Assembly: GCA_947685225.1 (NCBI GenBank)
Contig: CANTUV010000033.1
Location: 51,313,001 to 51,377,000, forward strand
From: Garcia nutans
Lineage: Eukaryota > Streptophyta > Magnoliopsida > Malpighiales > Euphorbiaceae
Length of the DNA stretch: 64,000 nucleotides
Reading direction: 5' to 3'
Under the pieces are notes generated by a model. It did no database searches. It was not told where the DNA came from and saw only the letters and a program-made list of their open reading frames with translations. Both the position numbers and the translations under genes were made by a program. Below, one piece after another: positions 47,912-61,093 of this stretch. The stretch's first letter is position 1. The number at the start of each line of letters is the position of its first letter.

Positions 47912-49825
47912 TTTTTCGAATGGATGAAGAAACAGTCAGAGAGATGACCTCATGGGAATAGACAAATTCAATTGCGAATATATATAGCATTGAATACTGG
48001 TACAAATATATTAAATTTAAAATAAAATGGATTATATTAAATTTAAAATAAAATGGATCATATTAAATTTAATTATTTAAATAATTTAAATTTAAATTTT
48101 TTTAAGAGAGAATAAGATATGAATCTATTAACTTTAAAAAAATATATTTATTGTTAAATTATATTTCAGTATGTTAATTTTAAATAATTTTTATTGTTGA
48201 AAGTTTATTAATATATTTTTTACATTGTTATCAAAAATAATTCTTATTGTGCTTGATTGATACGTTTTTATATTTTATATTAAGAAATTATTTTTTTCAA
48301 TACATTATTTTTAACTTATGGATTCAAGTTGTTTTTTTTTAATTAATATTTAAGTTAGTTTTAGCAACTTGGTTTTCTTTTTTTTTTTTTAACATGTTTT
48401 AATCAAAACTCTAATCTTAAGATAATATTTTAAGTTTTTTTTACCAAACCCTAAAACCACTAGCGAATAAATAATAATTTATATAAAATTATATAAATAA
48501 ATAAAAAAAAGTAAAAAAAAAAGAATCAACTTTTAATTTATCATAATAAATATAACTAAATATAATTAGTATTCCTTTTTTTTATTTAGATTAATCTTAA
48601 ATTAATGTAAATTTTTTATTTAAATAATTCTTTAGTAATTAAATTTATTTAAATTTATTATTTTTGTTGAGTGTTTTTATTATTTTTATTAGAAATTAGT
48701 TCTTAATGTTAAGAGGAGAAATTGTTGATAACGATACATAAATTGATATCAATTAAAAACTAAAGAGAGTTTCTGCCTTGTTGAACGACGAATTACACAA
48801 TATCAAGACAGAGGAAAAGATGAAAATCTGCATTGGTTCTTAGTTATGAAAATTGTAAAATTTTGTATTTTCAATTATGTAGTCAAACAATAGATATATT
48901 ATATATAAATATTTTATATTCATATATCAATAATTTATTAAATATATAATATTTTATCATTATATATTAATAGTTTTATTTAAAATATTAAATATATGAT
49001 ATTTTATATCTATAAATTAATAATAATTAATAATTATAATTTTATTAATTATTTGTTAAATTTATTAAATTTATGACATTTTATTTTCATATATAATCAA
49101 TAAGTTCAGTTATTAAATTTTAGGATAAATAATTATTGCTCATGATTTTAGTATTATATATATACATATGTATGTATGTATATATTTATGTGTATTTATA
49201 TATGTATAAATGAATCTATGTATGTACTTGTAATACATAATGTAAAAAATTATCAAAGTAAATTTAAAATAAAAAAATAATAATAATTTCAATTTAAAAT
49301 ATTTAACCATATTAACAACACATAATTTCAAGTTGATTTTTTAAAACCAACTAGGGCTTTTCAAAACTCGGCTCGGCTCGATTACAGTCCTAAAACCAAT
49401 ATAATCTATATCCATATTTATATATATTATAGTAAATCTATTATCACTAATATTATATTTACACTACGTATTTTTGTATGATTTTACTAAGTGTCAATTT
49501 TTTAAATAATAGTGATAATAATTAATTTTTTATATACGTTGAATTAAAATATTTAAATTAATATTTAAGTTTCAATTATTCAAATTAATATTCGTTAGAT
49601 AAATTATAAAATAAATTAAAATTCTTTAGATAATTTTCAAAATGAAAACTATAAAAAATTAATATTTGTAAACAAATAAAATCAAAATTTATTCTTATTA
49701 AAAAATAAAAATTATAAAATATAATAATGAAACTCAATCAACTTATATCATATTTTTGTATATTTTAATAACTCTTGTATTATGATGCTAGTGATTTTTT
49801 AATATTATACTAAAACAAATAATAC
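47912..49825. other. CYP89A promoter and AT-rich spacer
   Basis: The first ~100 bases are the P450 leader and core promoter. A 30-bp unit (ATATTAAATTTAAAATAAAATGGAT-like) is directly repeated at about 48008-48067. The remainder is AT-rich with no gene seen. Confidence 0.55.
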
Positions 49826-49836
49826 TAACATAATAT

Positions 49837-50787
49837 TATAGTATATATCACTCTCTCAATATTGTCTCGTATTTTAATTTTTTTAATATTTTAAATTAAA
49901 TTTATTATTTATTATATAATAGATATATATGTGATGTTTATTTACATAGTTCTAATAGAATAAAACTATAATATTATATTTGATATTTATTTATATATAT
50001 TTAAATAGTTTAAATATAATTATGATATTCTATTTGATATTAATAATAATTATATTTATTTGGACGATTCAAATATAATTATAATATCATATTTAATATT
50101 AATGATAATTAGTGTATATATATAATACGAAAGATTATAACTATTATGCTGTTATTCTCTTATTTCGTAATACTATTTAATTTTAAAATCACAACATTAT
50201 TATTCAATTAATACACTGTTGCTCACTAGTCTATAAGTAATATCATTTTTTAAATATATTTTTACTTTTAATTTTGATATCTCATATTTCATTTTATCTA
50301 TTATTAATTAATTTATTTATTTTAATTTGATCGTTTTATTTACAATTATGATGAAAAAGATTATCGTTTCTTCATCTTTTTCTTAATTTTTTTTATTTCA
50401 TCATCAGTTATTGTTGAATATAGTTTTTTTTAATATTTTATGTTATGATTTTTTATGTGTTATATATATAACTAATTATTATCACTATCAAATAATATGT
50501 TTTAATTCTATTTTAATTCTCAAAATAAATATAATTATTATAAATATCATATCAAATAAGATTAAAAATTTTATTTGAATTCTCAAAATAAATATAATTA
50601 TCATCAATATCAAATAGAATATAATAATTATATTTGAAATATTAAAATAAATATACATTAATATTAATTATAATATTTTTAATTTTATTTAAATTTTCTA
50701 AATAAATATTTATTATATAATAAATAATAAATTTAATTTAAAATATTAAAAAATTTAAATGTATGACAAAACTAAGCCAGTAATACG
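49837..50787. mobile_element. Long-TIR MULE-like non-autonomous element
   Basis: About 250-280 bp at each end pair as diverged inverted repeats. The left contains TTTAATATTTTAAATTAAATTTATTATTTATTATATAATA (about 49882-49921); its inverse lies at about 50714-50753. The element is flanked by an identical TAACATAATAT (11 bp) at 49826-49836 and 50788-50798. Long TIRs and a 9-11 bp duplication suggest the Mutator superfamily. The interior shows no coding sequence. Because the region is extremely AT-rich, some of the pairing could be by chance. Confidence 0.55.
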
Positions 50788-50819
50788 TAACATAATATAA
50801 TCCCCTTTCTTATTTAGGC

Positions 50820-51025
50820 TTTTGATAAAAATATCTAAAAAAATAAAAAAAAAATTTAAATTTATCATATTTTTAAATTTATAAAAATTTATAATTAGTT
50901 TATCAAAATATTAAATTTTTATAGCTTATTATGAGTTTTTAAATTTATATAATTTATTATAAATTTATTATAAAATAGCTTAATAAAAAATAAAAATTTT
51001 ATAAAAAATTATGTCTAGTGTAACT
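50820..51025. repeat. Dispersed AT-rich repeat, copy C
   Basis: Shares the TATTATGAGTTTTTAAATTTATA and TAATAAAAAATAAAAATTTTA-like phrases with the segment at 1-200 and with the reverse-oriented copy near 44128-44340. Confidence 0.45.
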
Positions 51026-52091
51026 TTTCATCAACAGCATCCATGAACTGCAACCATGACTGCGTTAATTAGGCAACCAAGGCCCATATACCAGCATAAA
51101 TAAAAAGCCCAATATACACTGTCGCCTGACCCAACTTAACAATTTTCATGACAAGTTGGCTTCACATGCATTGGACCAAAATTTAAAGCATAGTTTGTCG
51201 AGGAAATGATCTCTTTGCCACATTTTTTAATTTTTTTTAAATATTCTATATTTTTAGTATATTTTTAATATATTGAGTATATATTTTTAAAAATAGAATA
51301 TATTTTTAACATACTAAATGTATATATATATATTCCTAAAAAGAGGTATTTTTAAAATTTAAAGTTAAAAAATAAAATTTTGAAATTGAAATTAAAAAGG
51401 GATATTTCTAATAATACTTTTATTTTTAGGGTATTTTTGAAAAAATTCCTAATTTGTTTATCTTGGATTTTATGGATTTCAAAATTTTATAATACTTGTA
51501 GTAAATTATATTAAATATAATTCAGACTTAATTACAAATTACATTTTAAATTATCAATTGACTTTTAATAAACAATGTTAGTAATTCGGTGAGAAAGGTT
51601 CTATTAAAAGACGTCGGGGTATGATTTTGACGTTCAAAAAACAATTCAGAATCAGCTTCGAATTAAATTAGATTACATAGTAGATCTATTAGTACTATTG
51701 TGTCAACACATAAAATCCGGCGTTTTCACGAATTAATGAAAAAATGAGAGCTATTTTTACTTCGTATACTTCATAATATTATTTCACCACATTCAACCTT
51801 CTATGAAAGAAGAAAAATAAAAGTCTCATCATTTTATGAGATAGCTACATTATGAATTCAAATGATATGTATAATTAGAAAGTAAAGACATGATTTATAT
51901 ATCATGCATGCCTTCATTAAGAATAAAAGCAACATTTTATTTATACTTAAATAGTAAAAAGTTTAAAAAAGATTATTACGTTAATTTTTAAGAATAAAAG
52001 CAACAATTTAAACTTTATTCACCTTAAATAGAGTACTCTTTTTAACTATTTTACCCTTTCTATTAAAAAATCCTAACTATTTCTTTTATAT
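51026..52091. other. AT-rich spacer
   Basis: No gene seen. 51230-51450 resembles 44370-44600 and is probably another dispersed repeat. Confidence 0.5.
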
Positions 52092-52335
52092 TCTCTCTCT
52101 CACTTGTTCTTTTTTTTTTTGGTTCTCTTTACGTAAACTCTAAAAATGCTATTATCGCTTTATTCTCTTGCTCTCTGCCTTGCTCCTTAACCATTGCCGT
52201 TACGCCCACAAACAACTCTCTCTATCTCTCTTGTTCTTTTTTTTTTTTTGTTCTCTCTATGTAAACTCTGAATATGCTATTATCGCTTTATTCTCTTACT
52301 CTCTACCTTGGTTAAGCCATTACGCCCACAAACAA
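52092..52335 (+). repeat. Tandem duplication, two units of ~120 bp
   Basis: Unit 1 (52092-52215) and unit 2 (52216-52335) share CTTGTTCTTTTTTTTTT, GTAAACTCT, TGCTATTATCGCTTTATTCTC and TTACGCCCACAAACAA in the same order. Few differences separate them, so the duplication is recent compared with neighbouring repeats. The pyrimidine-rich content suggests a former 5' UTR or intron; no ORF is kept. Confidence 0.8.
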
Positions 52336-52515
52336 TAAGCTCTTAATTTTAACTACCATTTTAGAAGATATATAATTTTTTTTTACAATATCAGTAAGTT
52401 TCTTATTTTTATAAATGCAGATACAAATATATATGTATCTTAAAATAATACGTAATTTATATGCAAAACAAAAGTTTCTATTTTTGAAATCTTTTCATTT
52501 TCTTATATATTATTT

Positions 52516-52835
52516 ATGCAAAACATATTTTTGAGCTATTTAACATGACAACTTTTTGATATTGAGTCAATAAACTTTATTTTGGTAATATTGAGCCCTC
52601 AAACTATACTATTCATAAAGATTAAACTCTTTTCTAATAGAATTGGCTAACGGAGTTAAATATTTTATTAATTGAAGTGTTGACGTCGTTAGTCAATTTC
52701 ATTAAAAAAATGGTCTAATGTTTATGAAACGTAAATTTGGAGGGTTTAATGTCATCAAAGTGAAATTTATGGGTTCAATGTCAAAAAATTATCAAATTTA
52801 GTGGCTCAAAAATATTTTATTCCTATGATTTAAGG
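52516..52835. mobile_element. Palindromic foldback element, copy 1
   Basis: Starts TATTTTTGAGC and ends GGCTCAAAAATA. The left half (TTTTTGATATTGAGTCAATAAACTTTA, ... GGCTAACGGAGTTAAATATT) is mirrored by the right half (GTTGACGTCGTTAGTCAATTTC ... GGGTTCAATGTCAAAAAATT). The whole ~300 bp is one large imperfect palindrome, a MITE-like foldback transposon. Confidence 0.7.
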
Positions 52836-52921
52836 GTTTATTATTATTATTTAAATGGTTTCAGTGAGGTTTTCATTTAGCTAAGATATTACTGCATTTA
52901 AATAACATTTTTATTTTTTTT

Positions 52922-53216
52922 TAGGAATAAAGCATTTTTGGGATCACTAAACTTGTCAATTTTTGATATTGAACCATAAACTTTACTCTAATGGCATTGA
53001 GCCTTCGAATTTGACGATTCATGCACATTAGACTATTTTTTAAGGAAATTGGCTAACGACGTTAACACTTCAATTAATAAAATATTTAACGTCGTTATCT
53101 ATTTCCATTAGAAAATGACTTAATATTCATAAATTGTAAAATTAGAAAGCTCAATGTCACCACACTTCAGGAGCTCAATGTCAAAAAAATACCAAGTTCA
53201 TGGGCTCAAAAATATA
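52922..53216. mobile_element. Palindromic foldback element, copy 2
   Basis: The same family as copy 1, about 100 bp further on: GGATCACTAAACTTGTCAATTTTTG at the left, GGCTCAAAAATA at the right, and GGCTAACGACGTTAACACTTC as the inner arm. Its central part is inverted relative to copy 1, as expected when a palindromic element inserts or recombines in either direction. Confidence 0.7.
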
Positions 53217-53239
53217 TTTTTTTCTTTTTTTCACATAAT

Positions 53240-53675
53240 AATACATGATCATACTTCAAGATAAAATGGTTATGTGGTTTAATATGTCCCAACATTTCTA
53301 CATATAGTGAACCCATATCAAAATTACATGACTGTTTTGCCTTGAGACATAGTTATGCAGTTTTGGTATGAAAGTCATATCAAAATCACATGATCTTATT
53401 TCAGGATAAAAGACCATATAATTTTTATTATGATTTTCATATTAAAATCACATGGTCGTGTCTCAAGATGAAACAACTATATAGTTTGATATGAAAGCCA
53501 TAGTTATATTATAATCACATGGTTACATTTCAAGATAAAACGACCATGCGGTTTAATGAAGAAGCTATATGAAAACGTCTTGACTATGCCTTAAGACATA
53601 ATAACTATATGGTTTGATGTGATCATGTTTAAAGATAAAATAGTCATGTGATTCAATCTAATGCTAGAGTAAAAT
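53240..53675. repeat. Degenerate minisatellite, about seven ~62-bp units
   Basis: A unit of the form CACATGGTCGTATTTCAAGATAAAACGACCATGTGGTTTGATATGAAAG recurs about seven times with divergence. Each unit contains an internal inverted motif (CATGGTCGT ... ACGACCATG), so each could form its own small hairpin. No ORF. Confidence 0.7.
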
Positions 53676-56600
53676 ATGAATTTTAGTGATAAAGTATACT
53701 ATAACTAATTATCAAATTCTTGTTAATGGATCAAAATCTATAGAAAAAATTCCATCAATAAGTATCTTTAGAATCTTTTACACTTATAGTGAGATTGATG
53801 GGATTATATATATATATATATTGAAATAGTGATGGATCCACCATTGTAGCAATGAAGTCTATGGATCCCAACTAATTTTAACAGAATTACATAGAGGTTG
53901 AGGGAGTTTGATCATTGGACACCAACTAAAATAAAATTGGACCTCAATTAAAGATAATTTTAAACTCCAAATAAAGAAAAATTAGACCCAACTAAAAAAA
54001 ATAGACATAATTAATTTAGACTTTTTAAAAACACAGTCCATATAACCTTAAATTAAACCTAATTAGTCTAGAAAGAAAGGACTTTATTAAACAACTAAAA
54101 CTCTTTTATCATTCAATAAAAATAATATTGTCACTTCTCATTTTCTGTTGTAATATTTTACAAGATAATAGTAAAAGACTATTAATATTCTTAATTTTTA
54201 TTTTTTACTATATTTATATATAAATATATTTTATATTTAAGTTCTATATATAGACCCCAACAAGTAATTTTTCTGAATCTTCCACTATATTGAAATAGGG
54301 AAAAATTAGTATTTTAACATCTAAATCTTAGCTCTGTACTTCTTGCAATTCACTTAATTCCATTTTCCTTAAAATGTAAAATAACTCTAAGAAAAATAAA
54401 TTGAATAAAAAATAAAAAATATAAAAAAGAAATCAGTGGTATGAAAGTCATCTCCACATAAATTAGAATTTCACATTACAATGTTTTGTTTAGATGTTAA
54501 GAAAAAGAAAGAATTTTTGTTTTAGGAATTTAATTTCGTGACAAATGATCATAATTGAAGTATATTTTGTCAAAATAGTTGAAAATTTCAATTGAATTTC
54601 ATAAAAATAACATAATGAAATTAAAATAATTCTTTTAATTTTTTTTTCTACGTCTCTCTTTTTGTTGCAAATTTTTTCTATTCTTTTGCTACTATCTCCT
54701 CTCCTCTAATATTTTCCACTATTTATTTTTTTATTTATTTTTCTTTCAATTAATATTTTATTATATTTATCAATTAAATATTTATAAAATATAAAATGTA
54801 ATTATTTATAATTGGATTATTTTAAAATTATATTCATTATATTAACGACATTTTAGAAAATAAGAAAAAATCAATTCAAATGAAGAATTGTTCCAAATAT
54901 AAAAAAAAATATGAAATTCAATTAAGTTTCATATTTTGAGTTAAATTTTATAAATATTAGAATTTATTAAATGAATTCTATATAAAATTCATCGAGAATT
55001 TATTTATTTTAAACAGGCTGAAATAGTTTGCGATAATCTTAATCTTAGTAATGAGCGCCAGCTAAACCACAGTTCAATTTTATTCACTTGTTGAAGTGGT
55101 CTTTGAATTTGAATGTTCTTCTAAAAAATCATATTTTGGAGTTTCCATCAGGCAACCATTCTGGCAATGTGAATTTGTGATCCCATTGAATATGTCGCTG
55201 AAATGTGAAAACATGAATTGGATTACTTGCTCAGTTATTTTGCGTGTGTAGAATTTTAAACTTCTCCATTCCATCTTCTAACTCATAATTTTCTTCCAAA
55301 TAACTAACTAATCCCCACACCTACCGAATCTTCCATTCATAAATTAATGGTATCACGACAATGGTGCATTAATGTTTTCACTTTTTCTTTTCGACACACA
55401 TATATGTATAAATATAAGTTTGAATATTTGAGCTATACAATAAAAATAATGTTTTTTTTTATTAAAATTGATAAATTTTCAATCAATATAATTGAATATT
55501 AATAAACGACTTAATTATATTCAAAATTAATCTCTCACTATTCATACTAATAATTTGCATATGAAATTAAAATATCTTTTAAGCTTAAAAACAAAATTTT
55601 ATCACTGGCAACCTGTTATGAGTTATGAATATTTAATTAATTATTTTTTCTTAATTAATAATATATATATATATATATATTAGTTTGACAGGGAAAAATC
55701 AAATCTGAATTTAGTTACTCAAATCATTAGCAAGCCTGCTAGATCAAATGTTATGATTAGGATGATATGGAAATATACTAACTATTACCAGCAAAATATA
55801 GTTGTGTTAGAAAAACCTAATTAAGCATATACATATATATAAATAGTTTGTTAATTTCAGTTATATTAGTTGTACATTGGTGAACAAAACAAGTTAGGAA
55901 GGTAGTAACTAATACATCTTCTTATAAAACTACATTTTGAACTTGTCTTAATTAAACGACAAAACCAGGTTTTGTTGTTTGTTCATTATTTTTATAACAA
56001 TTAACAACTAACACAAGTAATTAATTAATTTTGACTTTTCAATGGTCACATGCATAATGTTTTTTTTATTTATTAATTGCCGATGTTAACGCAATTTTTA
56101 TCTTTCCAATTGCATCCTAAGCAATTATTCAAAAAAAAAAAAAAATTGCATCCTAAGCCAATATTATTCGTATAATTGAACTCATGGTTATAACTTGATT
56201 TCAGTTAACCTCAATGTGATTTTATTTAATTTTTATAATTTTTTTTAAAAATAATATCAACATAAATTTATTAAAATAAAAATATGATAATAGTTTTAAT
56301 TTAAAGTATTAAATCATATTTCATAACACATCATTTTTCATTTGCAATGTTTTGGAAAAACCAAAATAATATATAATTCGATTGGCTCACGTTATTAAAA
56401 GCTTCGTCTCAAATTTGAAAAGTAAATCTCCAAATATAATTGAGGTTAAAATGTTGTGATCTAAATCCGCATAATCAGACTCTCATCTCCAATTAATACT
56501 CAATCCTGTTGCAGGCATGTCAATCTTACAACCATTAGGCATTAATTATCACAAGAAATATGTAATAAAACAAAATTAATTTGTAATTATTTTTTGCAGA

Positions 56601-57518
56601 AATTCCATCAAATTATAATATTATAGGATTGGGATTTAATTTTAAGAATTATAATATTTTTATTTAAAAAATAATTTATTTTGAATTTAAAATTAAATGA
56701 TATATTTCAATTACTTCAAAATTTTATTTTGATTGATTTTCTATTGAAATTGATAGAATTTATTATTTTTTATCGATTCAACTTAAAACTGTAGATTTAG
56801 ATATATATATATGCAATATTTCTAACGGAAAGAAGTTTTAAAGAATCTTCCATGCGACATGTGTTGATTATATTAATGACTTAAATCTATCCAATATTTC
56901 TTGTGAAAAAAAAATTAATGAATTGGTTGATTTAAATGGTGGTATATTAATTAAATTAAAAAAAAAAAGAAGGAAAATTGGGGTATAGATCAGTAGAAGT
57001 TTGACTCAATAGCCACGGCAGGGTTTTGCTTTGAAGCCAAGGCAATCTAATATCCGGGCAAAAAATTCCTAGTCAAAGGCTACCTAACACAACGAACAGA
57101 GAAAATTATATCCAAATAACGTTTCCCCCCTTAATAATAATTAATTAATATTATTTGCTGGAAATAAGATGCCAATTAGTTGCCGGCTTGTATTATGTTG
57201 CTCATATTCCTATTTTATTTTATTTTTATTTATTAAAAATATTTTGATACACCCAAATTCCTATCATTATTCTAAATTTTAATAAAATAATTTAATGAAT
57301 TTTTAGAAGAATCCGTTGATATAGGTAAAATTTTAAATAACTTTTGCAGAGAATATATTAAAAAAAAGTCCTACAATAACGATTAAATATGTAAACATAT
57401 AAATTGATTAATATAAAAACAAATATAATTTCATTTGTTAGCTTCCGAATTTATTAATACTTTTAAAAAAATTAAATTATGAACTCATGCTATATATATA
57501 TATATATATATATATATA
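53676..57518. other. AT-rich intergenic region
   Basis: No supported gene. A 64-codon ATG ORF on the minus strand (55080-55274) matches nothing I recognise, though its composition is less AT-biased than its surroundings and it could be a gene fragment. (AT)n runs lie at about 55661-55680 and 57491-57518; the latter abuts the Helitron end. Confidence 0.55.
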
Positions 57519-58528
57519 CTAGCCTATAACCCGCTGTCACAAAATTTTTTTTAATATTTTTTATTTTAGTATATTAATTGAATTTTTTTTATTTCAAAGA
57601 CATTATTTGCAATTGAAATTTTTTTTATTAATATATAAATGTTATATGCATAGACAGAAAATAGGTATATACACACCTTAAAATTAGTATAGTATTGTAT
57701 AGAAATTCTAAAAGTATTGTATAGAAATTTTAACTTTTATACAACTGACACTTTATACTATTAATATAGGTTTCACTATTTGCACTTAACATTTTGTGAC
57801 TTTTTAAAACTATTTATTCCTTTATAATAATAGTAAATATAACTACACAAAAAAATTAAATTCTTAAATTATTTTAAGCATAATAATTTTTAAACACATT
57901 TTTGTTCAAAATATTTATAATACATATTGTTAAAATTATATAAACTATAAAAGACATGAAAAAGTTTTTAAAACAAAATATTTAAGACACAAACAAAAAT
58001 AAATTAAAGATAAAAAAATTCATCTCATTAGGATAGTAGTCTTGATTTGATGGATAACAAACCTTGCAATATAAAGAATGAATGATTAAATTGTTGCCTA
58101 CGAAATATAAATATTATAAATATATAATAATACCTTTATTTTACCAGTAACAAATTAAGTTAACTTTGATTCTTTATTATCTTTATCAGAGGATGATGGG
58201 CATTCTTGTCTGATAAAATAATATTTAAAAAAATATATAGTTAATAAAAAAAAGCCTTCTAAATAAGAGAAAAATATATTTAAAAATAAATTTTTTGTAC
58301 CTGACACATTTTTTTACTGGAGATTCTTCTAAAAATAGGTCTGTTATTGATGGAAGGATTATTTCACTTACATTTGATGAATTGGAGACTTCTACCATAT
58401 CAGCTTTGTCTTTATCTTAAAAATTCAAATATGGCGTGACATTTATTTTGCTAGATGTTGATATTGGTCTTCGAAGAATTGTTGAATTTGAATGAATTGC
58501 TTTCATGGAAGGCACAACAGATAATTGG

Positions 58529-61093
58529 TGTAATACCCATAATTTTTGAATATTAAATAAAATAAAATAAATTTAGATAAATTAAATAAATGATTTGAAT
58601 GAAAAATGAAAGGATTTTGAGTGAATATATATTTAAAATATATTTAAAGTAAATATGACATATATATACCAAACATATAAAACACATATAAAAGAATAAT
58701 TAATATATATATATATAGATAAGGATGGAAAGGAAGAGAAATTGGAATTTGCTTCTTCTTCTTTTCCTTTTTTTTGTTTCTTCTTTGAACGTGAGCTAGA
58801 GAGAGAGAGTGAGCAAGAAGCTTTCTTCTTCCATACACCAAGAATTGAAGTAATTTCAAGGATCTAAGTGAAAATTTTGAGGATTTTTCATCAATTGGTA
58901 AGTTTCTTTATCATTTTGCAAGTTTCTTTGGAATTCTATGAAAGAATGATATATTGATTTTGAGAATTGTGTATTAGCATATTTTAATGGTTTATTTGGA
59001 TATGTATGAAGATGTTGTGAGTAGCTAATGATGATTTTTAAGGTTGAATTGAAAGAGAAGAGATTTCTTTTCTTTCTTCTTCTTTGAATGTGTTATGAGA
59101 GAAAGTGATGATTGATTGAATAAGATGATAGTTAAGATATGTTGGAGTTATATAAGTGTTGAATTGATGGGTGAATTATGGATATAAACTAAGATGATGA
59201 TTAAGGGTGTTTTAGTATTGAGTTTAGAATGATTGTGTTCATATGGTTGAGAGTTCGTAATGCAGGACTTTTGTCTGACACGACCAGTGATACGATCATG
59301 TTGTTGGACGTGTCAATGGTATTGAGTTCAAAGTTGTTGACACGACCAGTAATACGGCCATGTCCATGAGCGTCTCGTTGTTTCTATAAGATAAAATAAT
59401 TGACACGGCCATTAACACGACCATGTTGTTGGGCTTGTCAAATATTCTGTGAGGCAAAATGAATGATATGGGCAATGACATGTCCATGTCACTGGATGAG
59501 TCAAAACTTTTGTGTGTTTGAGTTAGTGATACGGTCATTAATACGCCTATGTTGTTGGGTGTATCACTTGAGAATAACTCTTTTCTTTGTTTTTCATTTG
59601 CAATTCCTATTTAAATTATTTGATGTTGAGAATGTCTTAGAATGTGATATTAAATAGTTATTTATGATCATATTTAGCTTAGATATTGAGAGAGAGCAGT
59701 TTGCTTAACTCTAGTGTTAAAGGGCAACTTGGAAGAGAATGTTAGAGGAAGTTTTAAAGCTTGTTTTGAATTGTTTCCTAAGGTATGTCCAAACTCTTGA
59801 TAAATGGAATGTGATTGCATTACATTTGGCCTAATACATTTTGGATAGAAAATGTGTTAAGCTACTTGATACATTAAGTATTTATGAACATGGTGCTAAA
59901 ATATGTGAATTGCTATATATGCATTATTAGACGTTATAAAAAGCCATTGTTAATGGCTAAATTGAATAAAAATGTGAACTATGTACAAAGTATGAAAATG
60001 ATCCAAAATATTTAGGTAATGTGATTTGTTGTGTATACATTAAAGATATTATGTAAAGCCATTGGTGATGACTATATTGTATAAAATGAGATACATTATG
60101 ATTATATGATGATGTTGATATAAATGAGATAAATGATGCAATGTGCCTAGCTTGATAATGAGAAAATGAAAAAATGAGAAAGAGATTGATAATGAAAATA
60201 TGAAATAATTGTGTGCCTAGTATGTTATTCAATTTTTAGAGTTCTGTATTTGGCGGCATGCCTATATATGCCTATGGGACTAGACGTTTGGCGTCACTGT
60301 GAAAATATTTTTGAGGTGAAAAGACCGGGTCATAAGCCTCAGAAATAAGTCCTTGAAGCTGGGCTGGGTGAAAAGACCGAGTCGTAAGCCCAGGCCTAGT
60401 TGAACTGTTATATTGATATTTTACCTTTGAGATTAAACACATAATGTCATTATAAACCAAAATGGTAACTCTGAGAATTGAATGATGTATTAATTGTTTG
60501 AGCCCATACTTATATATGTGTTGATGTGAATTATCAAGTGATGAAAGCATATATCCAAAAGTGATCTTGAATATCATGTGATGACATAGCATATAAACAT
60601 TCAGCATTGCCATTATTTCTGAATTTTATTATTATCAAAATTTATACAACTAGGCTTTGGCTTAACGCGATTATAACCCATCGCGCAGATGACATGGGTG
60701 ATCTGGTAGAGCCAGAGATTTCTACTAGACCAAATCGAGTCTAAGCTTTTATTGTTTGAGCTTGAAGCTTCTGCTACAATAATATCAGAGTACTTTAGCA
60801 TGTATAAATTTTATATTATAATATATTTTAATATTATATTTTTTGAGGGTATGTATATATATATATATATTGTATACTATAAATGATGTCTTTACAGATG
60901 AAGTACTGTGAGGTATTATGTACTTTAATATATATAAATATGCATATATATGTATAAATATTTTGAGGAATATGAAACAAGTGTGAAAAATTTTATTAAA
61001 TCGGATGGTGACATTCTTGTACTATATATATATATATATATTACATATATTAGGTGTATGTATTGTACGTATATAAGGTATAAGGGTATTACA
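58529..61093 (+). mobile_element. Solo LTR of a Ty3-type (Tekay/Del-like) retrotransposon
   Basis: Begins TGTAATACCC (58529) and ends GGGTATTACA (61093), perfect 10-bp inverted ends. It is flanked by ATTGG on both sides (58524-58528 and 61094-61098), a perfect 5-bp target duplication. Length is 2565 bp. No PBS, PPT or coding region is inside, and there is no second LTR, so this is a solo LTR left by recombination. TGTAATACCC ends and this length fit the Tekay/Del chromovirus type. It contains a five-unit tandem array (59271-59575) and a duplicated phrase around GAAAAGACCG (about 60317 and 60370). It inserted into the Helitron RPA sequence and is therefore younger than that insertion. Confidence 0.9.
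59271..59575 (+). repeat. Tandem repeats (~63 bp x 5) inside the solo LTR
   Basis: Five related units start near 59271, 59333, 59399, 59462 and 59522, each carrying a version of TGACACGACCAGTAATACG followed by CATGTTGTTGGACGTGTC. Internal arrays of this kind are common in long Ty3-type LTRs and often vary in copy number between copies. Confidence 0.75.

Noticed and set aside
47671..48005. Ser/Pro-rich and other ORFs on the minus strand
   Set aside because: Alternate frames of the CYP89A N-terminal coding region and its leader.
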